Source: JAHRAW01 sp028066695
GTDB lineage: Bacteria; Pseudomonadota; Gammaproteobacteria; Arenicellales; Poriferihabitantaceae
DNA: 64,000 nt
Direction: 5' to 3'
Assembly: GCA_963457535.1 (NCBI GenBank)
Contig: OY734803.1
Span: 1,922,001-1,986,000 of the forward strand
Both the position numbers and the translations under genes were made by a program. Of this stretch, positions 1 to 7,968 are shown piece after piece (the stretch's first letter is position 1; each line of letters opens with the position of its first letter). The notes under the pieces are model-generated. The model searched no databases. It was given only the letters and a program-made list of their open reading frames with translations, and was not told the DNA's origin.

Positions 1-254
1 AGATGCTCCCACTTTTTTCCGAGCGCCGAAAAAAGCTCCGCGATTTCCGCGTCGCTCGCCGCGTCGCAGGGCAAAACCGCGTCGGCGCCGAGTTTTTCCG
101 CGAGACCCTCCACGCGCGGTTTCATTTTTTCATTCGGGTAGGTGCAGGCGATTTGCGCGCCTTCGCGGCGCATGGCCTGCGCGATGCCCCAGGCGATGGA
201 GCGCTCGCTGGCGATGCCGGTGATCAGGATGTTTTTGCCGGAGAGAAAACTCAT
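1..254 (-). CDS. fabI: Enoyl-ACP reductase (NADH) FabI, N-terminal part
   Basis: Reads leftward from ATG at 254 and runs off the left edge, so only about 84 N-terminal residues are present. It opens MSFLSGKNILITGIASERS, continues SIAWGIAQAMRREGA, and has the CTYPNEKMKPRVEGLAEKLG stretch. The glycine-rich loop followed by SIAWG is typical of FabI, the short-chain dehydrogenase-like enzyme that reduces trans-2-enoyl-ACP in the last step of each fatty acid elongation cycle. The catalytic Tyr/Lys lie outside the window. It is divergent from the FN3 gene, with about 210 bases between them. Confidence 0.9.
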   Translation of the reverse strand, partial: MSFLSGKNILITGIASERSIAWGIAQAMRREGAQIACTYPNEKMKPRVEGLAEKLGADAVLPCDAASDAEIAELFSALGKKWEH

Positions 255-333
255 GGGAATTTGGGGAAGTTGGCGAAATTGTCCGCGCTGAAAGGAAATC
301 GGGCGCGCATTGTAGCGCATGCGGCGGCGCGCC

Positions 334-403
334 ATAAAAATGCCGCCGGAAAATGCCCGGCGGAAAAAGTCCCGCGGAAAATGCCCGGTGAAAATCTCCC
401 GGG
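334..403. repeat. Tandem 14-bp repeat array (four clear units plus one degenerate)
   Basis: Four consecutive 14-nt units lie at 348-361, 362-375, 376-389 and 390-403: GGAAAATGCCCGGC, GGAAAAAGTCCCGC, GGAAAATGCCCGGT and GAAAATCTCCCGGG. A weaker fifth unit precedes them at 334-347. The period is exactly 14, which is not a multiple of three, so this is not a coding repeat. It ends two bases before the TTGACA box of the FN3 gene. Related units occur at 53742-53840 and elsewhere. Function unknown. Confidence 0.75.
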
Positions 404-405
404 GC

Positions 406-431
406 TTGACACGCGAAAAATCGGCTATACT
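406..431 (+). promoter_or_regulatory. Candidate sigma-70 promoter of the FN3/dockerin-like gene
   Basis: A perfect TTGACA at 406-411 and a TATACT at 426-431 lie 35 bases before the ATG at 466. The spacer is only 14 bases, shorter than the usual 16-18, so the two boxes may not work as one canonical promoter. The same CGGCTATACT string forms the presumed -10 of the lipoprotein gene that starts at 12515. Confidence 0.4.
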
Positions 432-465
432 TCCGGACACCCCCACCCCCAATGAGGAATCTCCG

Positions 466-1839
466 ATGACCTCTCCGCTTCCGGCGGTTTGCGCCGCTTT
501 TTTCTCCGCCGCATCCCGCGTTTTCCGCGGAGGTTTTGTTTTCCGCGCGGGTTTTGCATTGCTGCCGTTGCTGCTGATTTGGAGCGCGCCGCCGGCGCAT
601 GCGCAGTCGCAGGAAGTGAATCTGAAGCCGACGCAGGAAAAATTCACCGGAAAAACCGCTTCCATGGTTTTTGACTGGTCGGCGCGGGCGACTGCCGTGT
701 GCGCCAAGGCGCGAAATTCCGCGTGCGATGAGACCAAACCCGAGGGCGAGAGGATTCTCGGCGGCGGCTTTTTGCCGAATGTTCTGAATTGGTTTCAAAC
801 GCATCCGTCCAGCGGATTTAGCCAGCCGTGGAACACGGGTGTGAGTTTTCTCTACAATCCGGCATGGAGGGAGGAAAATCGCGCTCATTATTATGTCCAA
901 ATCCAAGAAAGTGGCGTGGGATGGGACAGGCGGGGCGCGAGAAACCACCTGCCCGCAGGGGTTGCGCTTGAGGGCAATGTCGTGCCCAAAGCTAAAGGCA
1001 GAGAGGTGGTTTTTCTCGCGGGGTATACGGACACCTGGTTTGTCCGCGACACCAGCGTTACTTTCACCGGATTAACCGCGGGAAAAACTTACCGCGCGCG
1101 CGTTCGGGCGACCAACCCCAACAGCAGCACGGTCGTCAGCGCCTGGGCAAATGCCGCGCCAGTCGCCACCGAAATTGACCCGCCGGCAAAACCGACCGGG
1201 TTCAGCGCGATTCCCGCCGACGGCGCGGTGGTGCTCGCCTGGAACCCCCCGAGCAGCGGCGGACCGATTTTCACTTATGTCTACCGCTGGTCAAGCGACT
1301 TTGATTTCACCACATGGGAAAGCGGCGGCGCCGGCGGCGTGCCATTCGTCGCGCCCGACGGCGCGAACCCGCGCCTCACCATTGAAGGACTCACCAATGG
1401 CACCCAATACATCCTGCAACTCGCCGCGGTCAACCCGAAAGGCAACAGCGAATGGAGCGACGGGGCGAGCGCCACGCCGCGCGCCTTTACTTTGGATGTG
1501 GACAATTCCGGCGGCGCCGCAAACGGCAACGACGGCATTCTCATCGCGAGATATTTGGCCGGGGTGCGCGGCGCGGCGCTCGGCGCCGGTTTGAATTTAT
1601 CGGCGCGCGGCGCCGAAACCGCGGAAAATTTTCTCGCCGACGGCGACCTCTCGGTGCTGGATGTGGACGGCAACGGCGCGGTCACGATTCACGACGGAGT
1701 TTTAATCTCGCGGTATTTGCTCGGCGTGCGCTCGCGCGCCGCCACGGATGATTTGACCAGAGGCGTCGCGGGAATCACCGTGGAAACGGTGAACGCGATA
1801 GTGGACAACCTCGTCAACCTCGGCGCGCCGGCGCCGTAA
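466..1839 (+). CDS. Secreted fibronectin type III protein with C-terminal dockerin-like repeats
   Basis: 457 residues. An N-terminal signal peptide (hydrophobic core at about 29-40, likely cut after APPAHA at residue 46) predicts export. FN3-type beta-sandwich sequence ends with GLTAGKTYRARVRATNP, and a second FN3 domain starts at PPAKPTGFSAIPADGAVV. The C-terminus carries two calcium-loop segments of dockerin type, LDVDNSGGAANGNDGILIAR and LDVDGNGAVTIHDGVLISR, each followed by RYLxGVR. Such proteins are usually exported adhesion or scaffold proteins; the ligand here is unknown. Longer in-frame starts exist upstream, but ATG 466 lies directly before the signal peptide. It stands alone between fabI and orn. 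Confidence 0.75.
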   Translation: MTSPLPAVCAAFFSAASRVFRGGFVFRAGFALLPLLLIWSAPPAHAQSQEVNLKPTQEKFTGKTASMVFDWSARATAVCAKARNSACDETKPEGERILGGGFLPNVLNWFQTHPSSGFSQPWNTGVSFLYNPAWREENRAHYYVQIQESGVGWDRRGARNHLPAGVALEGNVVPKAKGREVVFLAGYTDTWFVRDTSVTFTGLTAGKTYRARVRATNPNSSTVVSAWANAAPVATEIDPPAKPTGFSAIPADGAVVLAWNPPSSGGPIFTYVYRWSSDFDFTTWESGGAGGVPFVAPDGANPRLTIEGLTNGTQYILQLAAVNPKGNSEWSDGASATPRAFTLDVDNSGGAANGNDGILIARYLAGVRGAALGAGLNLSARGAETAENFLADGDLSVLDVDGNGAVTIHDGVLISRYLLGVRSRAATDDLTRGVAGITVETVNAIVDNLVNLGAPAP

Positions 1840-1894
1840 CAGGCCGCGCCGCGCCAAACCGGGCATAATCGCGGTTCGCCGTTTTTGCCCCGCC

Positions 1895-2455
1895 ATGCCG
1901 CAGCACAATCACAACCTGGTCTGGATTGATTTGGAGATGACCGGTCTGTCGCCGAGCACCGACCGCATCATTGAAATCGCCACGCTGGTCACCGACGCCC
2001 GCCTCAACCTGATTGAAGAGGGCCCGGTGTTGGCGGTTCGCCAGTCGCTGACGCGGCTCGCGGCGATGGACGAATGGAACACGCGCACCCACACCGAAAG
2101 CGGGCTGGTGGAGCGGGTGCGCGCCTCGGAAATTGACGAGCGCGAAGCCGAGCGCGCCACGCTCGCGTTTCTTTCCAAGCATGTGCCCGGCAACGCCTCG
2201 CCGCTGTGCGGCAATTCGGTCTGCCAGGACCGCCGCTTTTTGGCGCTCTACATGCCGAAACTGGAGGCGTATCTGCATTACCGCAACCTGGATGTGAGTT
2301 CCATCAAGGAATTGGTGATGCGCTGGCGGCCCGAATTGCTGGACCGTTTCAAAAAGAAAAACACGCACCGCGCGCTGGACGACATTCGCGAGTCCATTGA
2401 CGAGTTGCGCTTTTACCGCGAGCATTTTTTGATCGCGCGTTCGCCGGCGGCATGA
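1895..2455 (+). CDS. orn: Oligoribonuclease
   Basis: 186 residues, usual length for Orn, the 3'-5' exonuclease that degrades 2-5 nt RNAs, including pGpG from c-di-GMP turnover. DEDDh exonuclease signatures are visible: WIDLEMTGL near the start (the DxE pair), CGNSVCQDRRFL in the middle, and NTHRALDDIRESI near the end with the catalytic His and Asp. The start MPQHNHNLVWIDLEMTG puts the first motif at the normal distance from the N-terminus. The tus genes follow 24 bases downstream. Confidence 0.95.
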   Translation: MPQHNHNLVWIDLEMTGLSPSTDRIIEIATLVTDARLNLIEEGPVLAVRQSLTRLAAMDEWNTRTHTESGLVERVRASEIDEREAERATLAFLSKHVPGNASPLCGNSVCQDRRFLALYMPKLEAYLHYRNLDVSSIKELVMRWRPELLDRFKKKNTHRALDDIRESIDELRFYREHFLIARSPAA

Positions 2456-2479
2456 CGGCCCGCGCCGGCGCGCAATAAA

Positions 2480-2869
2480 ATGAAGTTCGCGATTCTGGTC
2501 AACGAAGGCCCCTACACGCATCAGGCCTCGGACACGGCCTATCAATTCGCCAAAGCCGCGCTCGCCGGCGGCCACGAAATTTTTCGCGTGTTCTTCTACC
2601 ACGACGGCGTGCACAACGCCAGCCGCCTGACCGCGCCGCCGCAGGACGAGCGGCGGGTCACCGAGCGGTGGACGCAACTCGCGGCCGAGCACGGCGTGGA
2701 TTTGGTGGTGTGCGTGGCCGCGGCGCAGCGGCGCGGCGTGGTGGACGCCGGCGAACAAAAACGGCACGGCATGGACGCGAACAACATCGCCGGCGGTTTT
2801 CGCATCTCCGGGCTCGGGCAGTTGATTGAGTCGGGCGTGCGCGCCGATCGGCTGGTCGCGTTCGGCTGA
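2480..2869 (+). CDS. tusD: Sulfurtransferase TusD (DsrE family)
   Basis: 129 residues. TusD takes persulfide sulfur from TusA and, in the TusBCD hexamer, passes it to TusE for 2-thiouridine formation by MnmA at the tRNA wobble position. The active-site region VVCVAAAQRRGVVD carries the conserved Cys, and the fold signature FFYHDGVHNAS is present. The stop codon overlaps the tusC start (TGATG). Homologues in sulfur-oxidising bacteria are called DsrE, but the TusE partner here has a single C-terminal Cys, which favours the tRNA role. Confidence 0.92.
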   Translation: MKFAILVNEGPYTHQASDTAYQFAKAALAGGHEIFRVFFYHDGVHNASRLTAPPQDERRVTERWTQLAAEHGVDLVVCVAAAQRRGVVDAGEQKRHGMDANNIAGGFRISGLGQLIESGVRADRLVAFG

Positions 2870-3288
2870 TGTCCAAAGCGCAAAATGCGGGGGCGGTGAA
2901 AAAATTTCTCTACATAAACCGCCGCGCGCCGCACGGCTCCAACTACGCGCAGGAGGGCCTGGAAATGGCCATGGTCGGCGCGGCCTTTGAACAGGAAGTC
3001 GCGATCGCCTTCGTGGACGACGGCGTGTTCCAGTTGAAACGCGGCCAGGACCCGGCCGGCGCCGGCCTGAAAAATTTCACCGCGGCTTTCGGCGCGCTCG
3101 GCGACCACGACATCCGCGATATTTTCGTGGAGCGCGAATCGCTGGAAGCGCGCGGCCTGCGCGCCGAAGATTTGCTGCAATTGGTTTTTGAAGATGAAGA
3201 TTCAACCGAAAAATCCGCGGTGCAAATTGTCGGCGGGGACGAACTCGCGGAAATCATCGCGCGCCAGGATGTGCTGCTGAATTTCTGA
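2869..3288 (+). CDS. tusC: Sulfur relay protein TusC (DsrF family)
   Basis: 139 residues. TusC is a subunit of the TusBCD complex that relays sulfur to TusE; it usually lacks a catalytic Cys and none is seen here. The motif INRRAPHGSNYAQEGLE followed by AFVDDGVFQLKRGQDP matches the family. It starts at ATG 2869, sharing bases with the tusD stop, and its own stop overlaps the tusB start in the same way, so the three subunits are probably translationally coupled. It is slightly longer than the E. coli protein, with the extra residues in the C-terminal half. Confidence 0.9.
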   Translation: MSKAQNAGAVKKFLYINRRAPHGSNYAQEGLEMAMVGAAFEQEVAIAFVDDGVFQLKRGQDPAGAGLKNFTAAFGALGDHDIRDIFVERESLEARGLRAEDLLQLVFEDEDSTEKSAVQIVGGDELAEIIARQDVLLNF

Positions 3289-3590
3289 TGCTGCATGTCG
3301 TCAACAAATCGCCGTTTGAAAAAGACAGCCTGGCCACCTGCATGCGCCTGTCGCGCCCCGGCAGCCATGTGCTGCTGATAGAGGACGGCGTCTACGCCGC
3401 GCTCGGCGGTGGCGCGTTCGCGGCGCGCGTGCGCGAGAGCATGGCCGCGCGAAAGTTTTACGCGCTCGGCGCCGACCTCGCCGCGCGCGGACTCGGCGAA
3501 TCCGACCTGATAGACGGAATTTCCGTAATCGGCTATGATGGGTTCGTCGAACTCGCCGCGAGTTGCAGCGCGGTGCAGTCCTGGGTGTGA
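3288..3590 (+). CDS. tusB: Sulfur relay protein TusB (DsrH family)
   Basis: 100 residues, third member of the TusBCD complex. The start MLHVVNKSPFEKDSL and the segments VLLIEDGVYAALGG and YALGADLAARGLGES fit TusB/DsrH. Its start overlaps the tusC stop and tusE follows 21 bases downstream, giving the order tusD-tusC-tusB-tusE. Short proteins of this family diverge quickly, so the assignment relies partly on position in the operon. Confidence 0.88.
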   Translation: MLHVVNKSPFEKDSLATCMRLSRPGSHVLLIEDGVYAALGGGAFAARVRESMAARKFYALGADLAARGLGESDLIDGISVIGYDGFVELAASCSAVQSWV

Positions 3591-3611
3591 ATTTTTGCGG
3601 GGAGGTGAAAC

Positions 3612-3944
3612 ATGACTTTTGAAGCAAATGGCGCGCGCTATGAAACCGACAAGGACGGCTACCTGGTCAACCTCGGCGACTGGAGCGCCGAAGTGGCCGA
3701 GGCGATGGCCGGCGCCGACGGCTGCGAGATGTCGGACGCGCACTGGGAGGTGATTCACTTCCTGCGCGAATACTACGCGCAATACGAAACTGCGCCGGCG
3801 GTGCGCGTGCTGGTCAAGGCGATCGGCCGGCGGCTCGGAAAGGAAAAGGGCAACACCAAGTATCTCTACGAATTGTTCCCCTACGGGCCCGCAAAGCAGG
3901 CGTCCAAATACGCGGGCCTGCCGAAGCCGACCGGCTGCATATAG
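3612..3944 (+). CDS. tusE: Sulfurtransferase TusE (DsrC family)
   Basis: 110 residues. TusE accepts sulfur from TusBCD and delivers it to MnmA on tRNA. The C-terminal arm reads GPAKQASKYAGLPKPTGCI: the penultimate Cys is present, but the position where true DsrC proteins have a second Cys (11 residues before) is Ser. That separates it from DsrC of dissimilatory sulfur metabolism. The N-terminal part has the family segment YLVNLGDWSAEVAEAMA. A GGAGG ribosome binding site precedes the ATG at 3612. It converges on queG with 7 bases between. Confidence 0.93.
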   Translation: MTFEANGARYETDKDGYLVNLGDWSAEVAEAMAGADGCEMSDAHWEVIHFLREYYAQYETAPAVRVLVKAIGRRLGKEKGNTKYLYELFPYGPAKQASKYAGLPKPTGCI

Positions 3945-3951
3945 CGCGGCC

Positions 3952-5019
3952 TCAGGCCGGCCGCGCCGAATGCTGCGCCAGCGCCCATTCCACATGCTCG
4001 CGCACCAATTCCGATGAATGCGCGCGGCGCGCATGCAGCGCGGCGGTAACCGCTTCCGAGGCCGGCGCGTTGCCGAGCGCGGTGGCGGTGTTGCGCAGCC
4101 AGCGGAGGTGGCCGATGCGGCGTATCGCCGAGCCCTCGGTGCGGCGCAGGAAAGTCGCTTCGTCCCAGTTGAATAATGAAACCAGCGAGGGCGCGTCCAA
4201 AGCGTGGCGGACGGCGAAATCCGGCTCGGCGCTGAGTTTGGCGCGGCGGTTCCACGGGCAGACCAGTTGGCAGTCGTCGCAGCCGAACACGCGGTTGCCA
4301 ATCGGCTTGCGAAACTCTTTCGGAATCGCGCCATGCAATTCAATGGTGAGATACGAGATGCAGCGCCGCGCGTCCAGTTGGTAGGGCGCGACTATCGCGC
4401 CGGTCGGGCAGATGTCAATGCAGGCCGCGCAACTGCCGCAATGCGCGCCGCGCGGCCGGTCGGGCGGCAGCGGCAGGTCGGTGTAAATCTCGCCGAGAAA
4501 AAACCACGAGCCGCTCTCGCGGTTTAAGAGATTGGTGTGCTTGCCGATCCAGCCGTGCCCGGCTTGCTGCGCCAGCGCTTTTTCCATGACCGGCGCGCTG
4601 TCGCAAAACGCGCGGCCGCCGAACGGCCCGGCCTCGGCGGTGATGCGCGCGGCGAGTTTCCGCAGTTTGCCGCGAATGACTTTGTGGTAGTCGCGCCCGA
4701 GCGCGTATCGCGAAATGTAGCCGGTGGTCGCGTCGGCGAGCGCGCGCTCCGCGTCGCGCATCGGCTGCGGCAGGTAGTCCATGCGCAGCGTGATGACCGC
4801 GCGCGTGCCGCCGCGCAATTTTGCCGGGCGCGCGCGTTTGTCGCGGTGCCGCGACATGTATTCCATCTCGCCGTGAAAGCCTTTCTCCAGCCAGTCGCCG
4901 AGGCGCCGCTCCGGCTCGCGCAAATTCACGCCGCTGATGGCGGTGTGCGCGAAGCCGAGTTGCGCGCCCCACGCTTTGATCAGTTCGGCGAGGCGGTGAA
5001 GGCGGGCGGAATTTTGCAT
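3952..5019 (-). CDS. queG: Epoxyqueuosine reductase
   Basis: 355 residues. QueG is the cobalamin- and iron-sulfur-dependent enzyme of the last step of queuosine synthesis in tRNA. Two cysteine clusters for 4Fe-4S centres are seen, CGSCAACIDICPTGAI and FGCDDCQLVCPWN. The segments ISGVNLREPERRL and GWIGKHTNLLNRESGSWFF are family signatures, and the C-terminal third looks HEAT-like. It lies leftward, convergent with tusE and divergent from the hydrolase gene. In E. coli the homologue also adjoins nnr and tsaE, but transcribed away from them, as here. Confidence 0.95.
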   Translation of the reverse strand: MQNSARLHRLAELIKAWGAQLGFAHTAISGVNLREPERRLGDWLEKGFHGEMEYMSRHRDKRARPAKLRGGTRAVITLRMDYLPQPMRDAERALADATTGYISRYALGRDYHKVIRGKLRKLAARITAEAGPFGGRAFCDSAPVMEKALAQQAGHGWIGKHTNLLNRESGSWFFLGEIYTDLPLPPDRPRGAHCGSCAACIDICPTGAIVAPYQLDARRCISYLTIELHGAIPKEFRKPIGNRVFGCDDCQLVCPWNRRAKLSAEPDFAVRHALDAPSLVSLFNWDEATFLRRTEGSAIRRIGHLRWLRNTATALGNAPASEAVTAALHARRAHSSELVREHVEWALAQHSARPA

Positions 5020-5064
5020 CGGTTGTTGGCGAAGTGACGCGCCGGCGATTATCGCGCAAACGCG

Positions 5065-5090
5065 CCGGGCATTTTCCCGGCGTTTCCGTG
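5065..5090 (-). repeat. Single GGAAAATGCCCGG-type unit
   Basis: Read on the minus strand, this short intergenic stretch contains CCGGGAAAATGCCCGG, the same core as the 14-bp units at 348-403. It lies between the divergent queG and hydrolase genes, 15 bases before the hydrolase -10 candidate. Confidence 0.45.
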
Positions 5091-5104
5091 TTGCGCGCGC
5101 GATT

Positions 5105-5113
5105 TGCTATCAT
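5105..5113 (+). promoter_or_regulatory. Candidate extended -10 promoter of the dienelactone hydrolase gene
   Basis: TGCTATCAT is an extended -10 box (TGn before TATCAT), 28 bases before the ATG at 5142. No convincing -35 is seen. The same TGCTAyx(a/c)T pattern recurs before tsaE, hfq, gyrA and the tmm leader. Confidence 0.45.
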
Positions 5114-5141
5114 CTTTTTTCCTTTCCACCGGAGCAAAAAC

Positions 5142-5954
5142 ATGTGCGACTTGAACTGCGGCCGCGCGCCGCAACTTCCGCCGATGAAAGTGCCGCGCGC
5201 CGACCGCCGGCGCTTCATCGCCGGCGTCGCGCGCCTGCCGCTTGCCGCGGTGCTGGCGCTGCCGCAACTGGCGCGCGCCGCGGCCGCGCGCACCGAGAGC
5301 GTTTCCATAGAGACCGCGAACGGCCGCGCAACGGCCGCGCTGGCGCTGCCGGAGACGCGGCCGGCGCCGGCGATTCTGCTGATTCACGAATGGTGGGGCC
5401 TGAACGAGCAGATAAAAGCGGTCGCGGCCGAGTTCGCCGAACTCGGCTATGTCGCGCTGGCCGTGGATCTCTACGGGCGGCCGCCGGTCACCGACGCGGC
5501 GAGCGCGCGCAAGTTGATGCGGCAGGTGGACGCGGCCGCGGCCGCCGACACATTGACGCGCTGGCTCGGCTGGCTGCGCGCGCATCCGGCCGGCAACGGC
5601 AAGGCCGGCACGATTGGCTGGTGCTTCGGCGGCGGCTGGTCGCTGAACGCCTCGCTGGCCGCGCCGGTGGACGCGACCGTGATCTATTACGGCAATGTGC
5701 GCGTGGACGCGGCGAAATTGCCCGCGCTCGCCGGCCCGGTGCTCGGGCATTTCGCCGAGCGCGACAAATGGATCAACCGCGAAATGGTGGACGAGTTCGC
5801 GCGCGCGATGCAATCCGCCGGCAAAACTTTTCGCGCGCACTGGTATGAGGCCGACCACGCGTTCGCCAACCCGAGCAGCGCGCGCTACGACGCGCCCGAC
5901 GCCGCGCTCGCCTGGCGGCGCACCACCGAGTTTTTGCGCGCGCATTTGCGCTGA
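5142..5954 (+). CDS. Dienelactone hydrolase family protein with Tat-like signal
   Basis: 270 residues, alpha/beta-hydrolase of the dienelactone hydrolase group. The nucleophile motif is GWCFGGG, with Cys rather than Ser as in this family; the Asp (FAERDKWIN) and His (YEADHAF) of the triad are visible in order. The N-terminus has DRRRFIAGVARLPLAAVLAL, a twin-arginine pattern before a hydrophobic stretch, so export by Tat is likely. The ATG at 5142 follows a GGAG site; a longer frame upstream is less likely. The substrate is unknown. It sits between queG and nnr, where it is not expected from the E. coli order. Confidence 0.8.
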   Translation: MCDLNCGRAPQLPPMKVPRADRRRFIAGVARLPLAAVLALPQLARAAAARTESVSIETANGRATAALALPETRPAPAILLIHEWWGLNEQIKAVAAEFAELGYVALAVDLYGRPPVTDAASARKLMRQVDAAAAADTLTRWLGWLRAHPAGNGKAGTIGWCFGGGWSLNASLAAPVDATVIYYGNVRVDAAKLPALAGPVLGHFAERDKWINREMVDEFARAMQSAGKTFRAHWYEADHAFANPSSARYDAPDAALAWRRTTEFLRAHLR

Positions 5955-5970
5955 CGCGGCGCGGCGCGCG

Positions 5971-7467
5971 ATGCTTCCCGCGGAACTCTACCGGGCGCGC
6001 GAGACCCGCGAAATAGACCGCATCGCCATCGCGCGGCACGGCGCGGTTGGCATTGACCTGATGCGCCGCGCCGGCGAATCCGCGCTGCGCCACATCACCG
6101 CGCGCCACAGCGGCGCGCGGCATCTGCTGGTGGTGTGCGGGCCCGGCAACAACGGCGGCGACGGCTATGTGCTGGCCGCGCGCGCGCGCGAAGTCGGCAT
6201 GCGCGTCAGCGTGCTCGCCGCCGGCGCGCCGGCCAGCGAAGACGCGGCCGCGGCCGCGCGCGAATACCGCGACAGCGGCGGCGAAGCGCGCGATGCGGAA
6301 TCCGGCGCGGAATTGCCGGGAGACGCCGATGTCATCGCCGACGCGCTGTTCGGCACCGGCCTCGGCCGCGCGCCGCAAGGCGTCGCCGCGGATTTAATCG
6401 CGCGCATCAACGCCGCCTCGGCCTCGGGGCGCGCCGCGGTATTCGCGCTGGACATGCCGTCCGGCCTCGGCGACGGCGGCCGCGCGTTTTCGCCGTGCGT
6501 GCGCGCGCAGGCCACGCTGACTTTTATCGGTCTGAAAATCGGCCTGTTCACCGGCGACGGCCGCGACCACGCCGGCGAAGTGTTGTTTGACGATTTGCGC
6601 GTGCCCGGCGCGGCGCGGCGCGCGGTGCGCCCGGTGGCGCGCATCATTTCGCCGCCCGAATTGCCGCGGCGCAAACGCGGCATGCACAAAGGCGAGGCCG
6701 GGCGCGTGCTGGTCGCCGGCGGCGCGCGCGGCATGTTCGGCGCGGCGCTGCTGTCGGCCGAGGCCGCGTTGCGCTGCGGCGCCGGGCTGGTGACGCTCGC
6801 CTCCGAGGCCGCGAACCTGGACCGCGCCGCGTTGCGCCGCCCGGAATTGATGAGCGCCGACGCGCTCGCGGCAAACACTCCGGCCGACATCGTGGTGCTC
6901 GGCCCCGGCCTCGGCATGGACGAATGGGGCGAGCGCGTGTTTAAAAAATTCATTGACAGCGATGCGCGCCTGGTGGTGGACGCCGACGCGCTCAACTGGC
7001 TGGTGCGCCATCCGCAAAAGCGCGACGACTGGACGCTGACGCCGCATTCGGGCGAAGCCGCGCGTTTGCTTAATTCCACGGCCGGCGAAGTGCAGGCCGA
7101 TCGCCTCGCGGCCGCGCATGAAATCGCCGCGCGTTTCGGCGGCGTTTGCGTGCTGAAAGGTGCGGGTACATTGGTAGTGGACGGCGAATCCGCGTGGCTG
7201 TGCGACCTCGGCAATCCGGGCATGGCCAGCGCCGGCATGGGTGATGTCCTCGCCGGCGCCATCGGCGCGCTGCTGGCGCAAGGCGCGTCGGTTGCCGACG
7301 CGGTGTGGTTGCATGCGCGCGCCGCCGATCTTGCCGCGCAGAGTTGTTGCGGCGAGCGCGGATTGCTCGCAGGCGATGTGCTGATGCAACTCCCTTCTGT
7401 TTTGAAAGCGCGCGAAACCCGCGCGCCGCAAAGTGCTACAATGCCGCAGCCCGATGCAAGTCTTTGA
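5971..7467 (+). CDS. nnr: Bifunctional NAD(P)H-hydrate epimerase / ADP-dependent dehydratase
   Basis: 498 residues, usual two-domain length. The enzyme repairs hydrated NADH/NADPH: the N-terminal YjeF domain epimerises the R-form and the C-terminal ribokinase-like domain dehydrates the S-form with ADP. The N-domain shows VVCGPGNNGGDGYVLAARA and ALFGTGLGRAPQG. The C-domain shows KGEAGRVLVAGGARGMFGAA, LTPHSGEAARLL and GMASAGMGDVLAGAIGALL, the last holding the catalytic Asp region. Start ATG 5971 opens MLPAELYRARETREIDRIA. It overlaps tsaE by 14 bases. Confidence 0.94.
   Translation: MLPAELYRARETREIDRIAIARHGAVGIDLMRRAGESALRHITARHSGARHLLVVCGPGNNGGDGYVLAARAREVGMRVSVLAAGAPASEDAAAAAREYRDSGGEARDAESGAELPGDADVIADALFGTGLGRAPQGVAADLIARINAASASGRAAVFALDMPSGLGDGGRAFSPCVRAQATLTFIGLKIGLFTGDGRDHAGEVLFDDLRVPGAARRAVRPVARIISPPELPRRKRGMHKGEAGRVLVAGGARGMFGAALLSAEAALRCGAGLVTLASEAANLDRAALRRPELMSADALAANTPADIVVLGPGLGMDEWGERVFKKFIDSDARLVVDADALNWLVRHPQKRDDWTLTPHSGEAARLLNSTAGEVQADRLAAAHEIAARFGGVCVLKGAGTLVVDGESAWLCDLGNPGMASAGMGDVLAGAIGALLAQGASVADAVWLHARAADLAAQSCCGERGLLAGDVLMQLPSVLKARETRAPQSATMPQPDASL
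7434..7442 (+). promoter_or_regulatory. Possible extended -10 element ahead of tsaE
   Basis: TGCTACAAT lies inside the 3' end of nnr, 11 bases before the tsaE ATG at 7454. It matches the gyrA candidate at 18570-18578 exactly. If used, the transcript would begin almost at the start codon, so an internal promoter here is doubtful. Confidence 0.25.
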
Positions 7468-7966
7468 CATTCCCACCGAAGACGCGATGCTCGCGCTGGG
7501 GAAGCGATGGGCGCGCCGCCTGATCAGCATTGACGACGGCGCGGTCGTTTTCCTCGCGGGACCGCTCGGCGCCGGCAAGACCACGCTGGCGCGCGGCATT
7601 CTGCGCGGCATGGGGCACGCCGGCGCGGTTGCCAGCCCGACTTACACGCTGCTGGAGCACTACGATTTGCCGGTGCGCGAGGTCTGGCACTTTGATCTCT
7701 ACCGACTGGAACACCCGCGCGATGTGGAGACGCTGGGACTGCGCGACGCGCTGGCGAGCGCGGCGGTGGTGCTGGTGGAATGGCCGGAGCGCGGCGCCGG
7801 AAAGTTGCCGGCGGCAAATTATGAAGTGGAAATTCTGCACCGCGGCGATGCGCGCCGCGTGCAGGTGCGCGCGCCGAGCGGCGCGGCGAATTTGGACGGC
7901 TTGGAAATTTTGGAAGGCCGGGAAAACCTCAGCACCGCGCCCGCAGAGTCGCCGCAACCGTGCTGA
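7454..7966 (+). CDS. tsaE: tRNA threonylcarbamoyladenosine biosynthesis ATPase TsaE
   Basis: 170 residues. TsaE is the P-loop ATPase that works with TsaB and TsaD to make t6A at position 37 of ANN-decoding tRNAs. Visible are the Walker A loop GPLGAGKTTLARG, the VASPTYTLLEHY segment, FDLYRLEHP and VEWPERG, all in family order. It starts within the end of nnr (ATG 7454), consistent with coupled translation. The C-terminal tail of about 25 residues beyond the core looks unstructured. Confidence 0.94.
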   Translation: MQVFDIPTEDAMLALGKRWARRLISIDDGAVVFLAGPLGAGKTTLARGILRGMGHAGAVASPTYTLLEHYDLPVREVWHFDLYRLEHPRDVETLGLRDALASAAVVLVEWPERGAGKLPAANYEVEILHRGDARRVQVRAPSGAANLDGLEILEGRENLSTAPAESPQPC

Positions 7967-7968
7967 AC

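Noticed and set aside
2480..3944. dsrEFHC-type sulfur oxidation genes
   Set aside because: The DsrC-like protein has a single C-terminal Cys (Ser replaces the second) and no dsrAB or dsrM-type genes are nearby, so the tRNA thiolation genes tusDCBE fit better.
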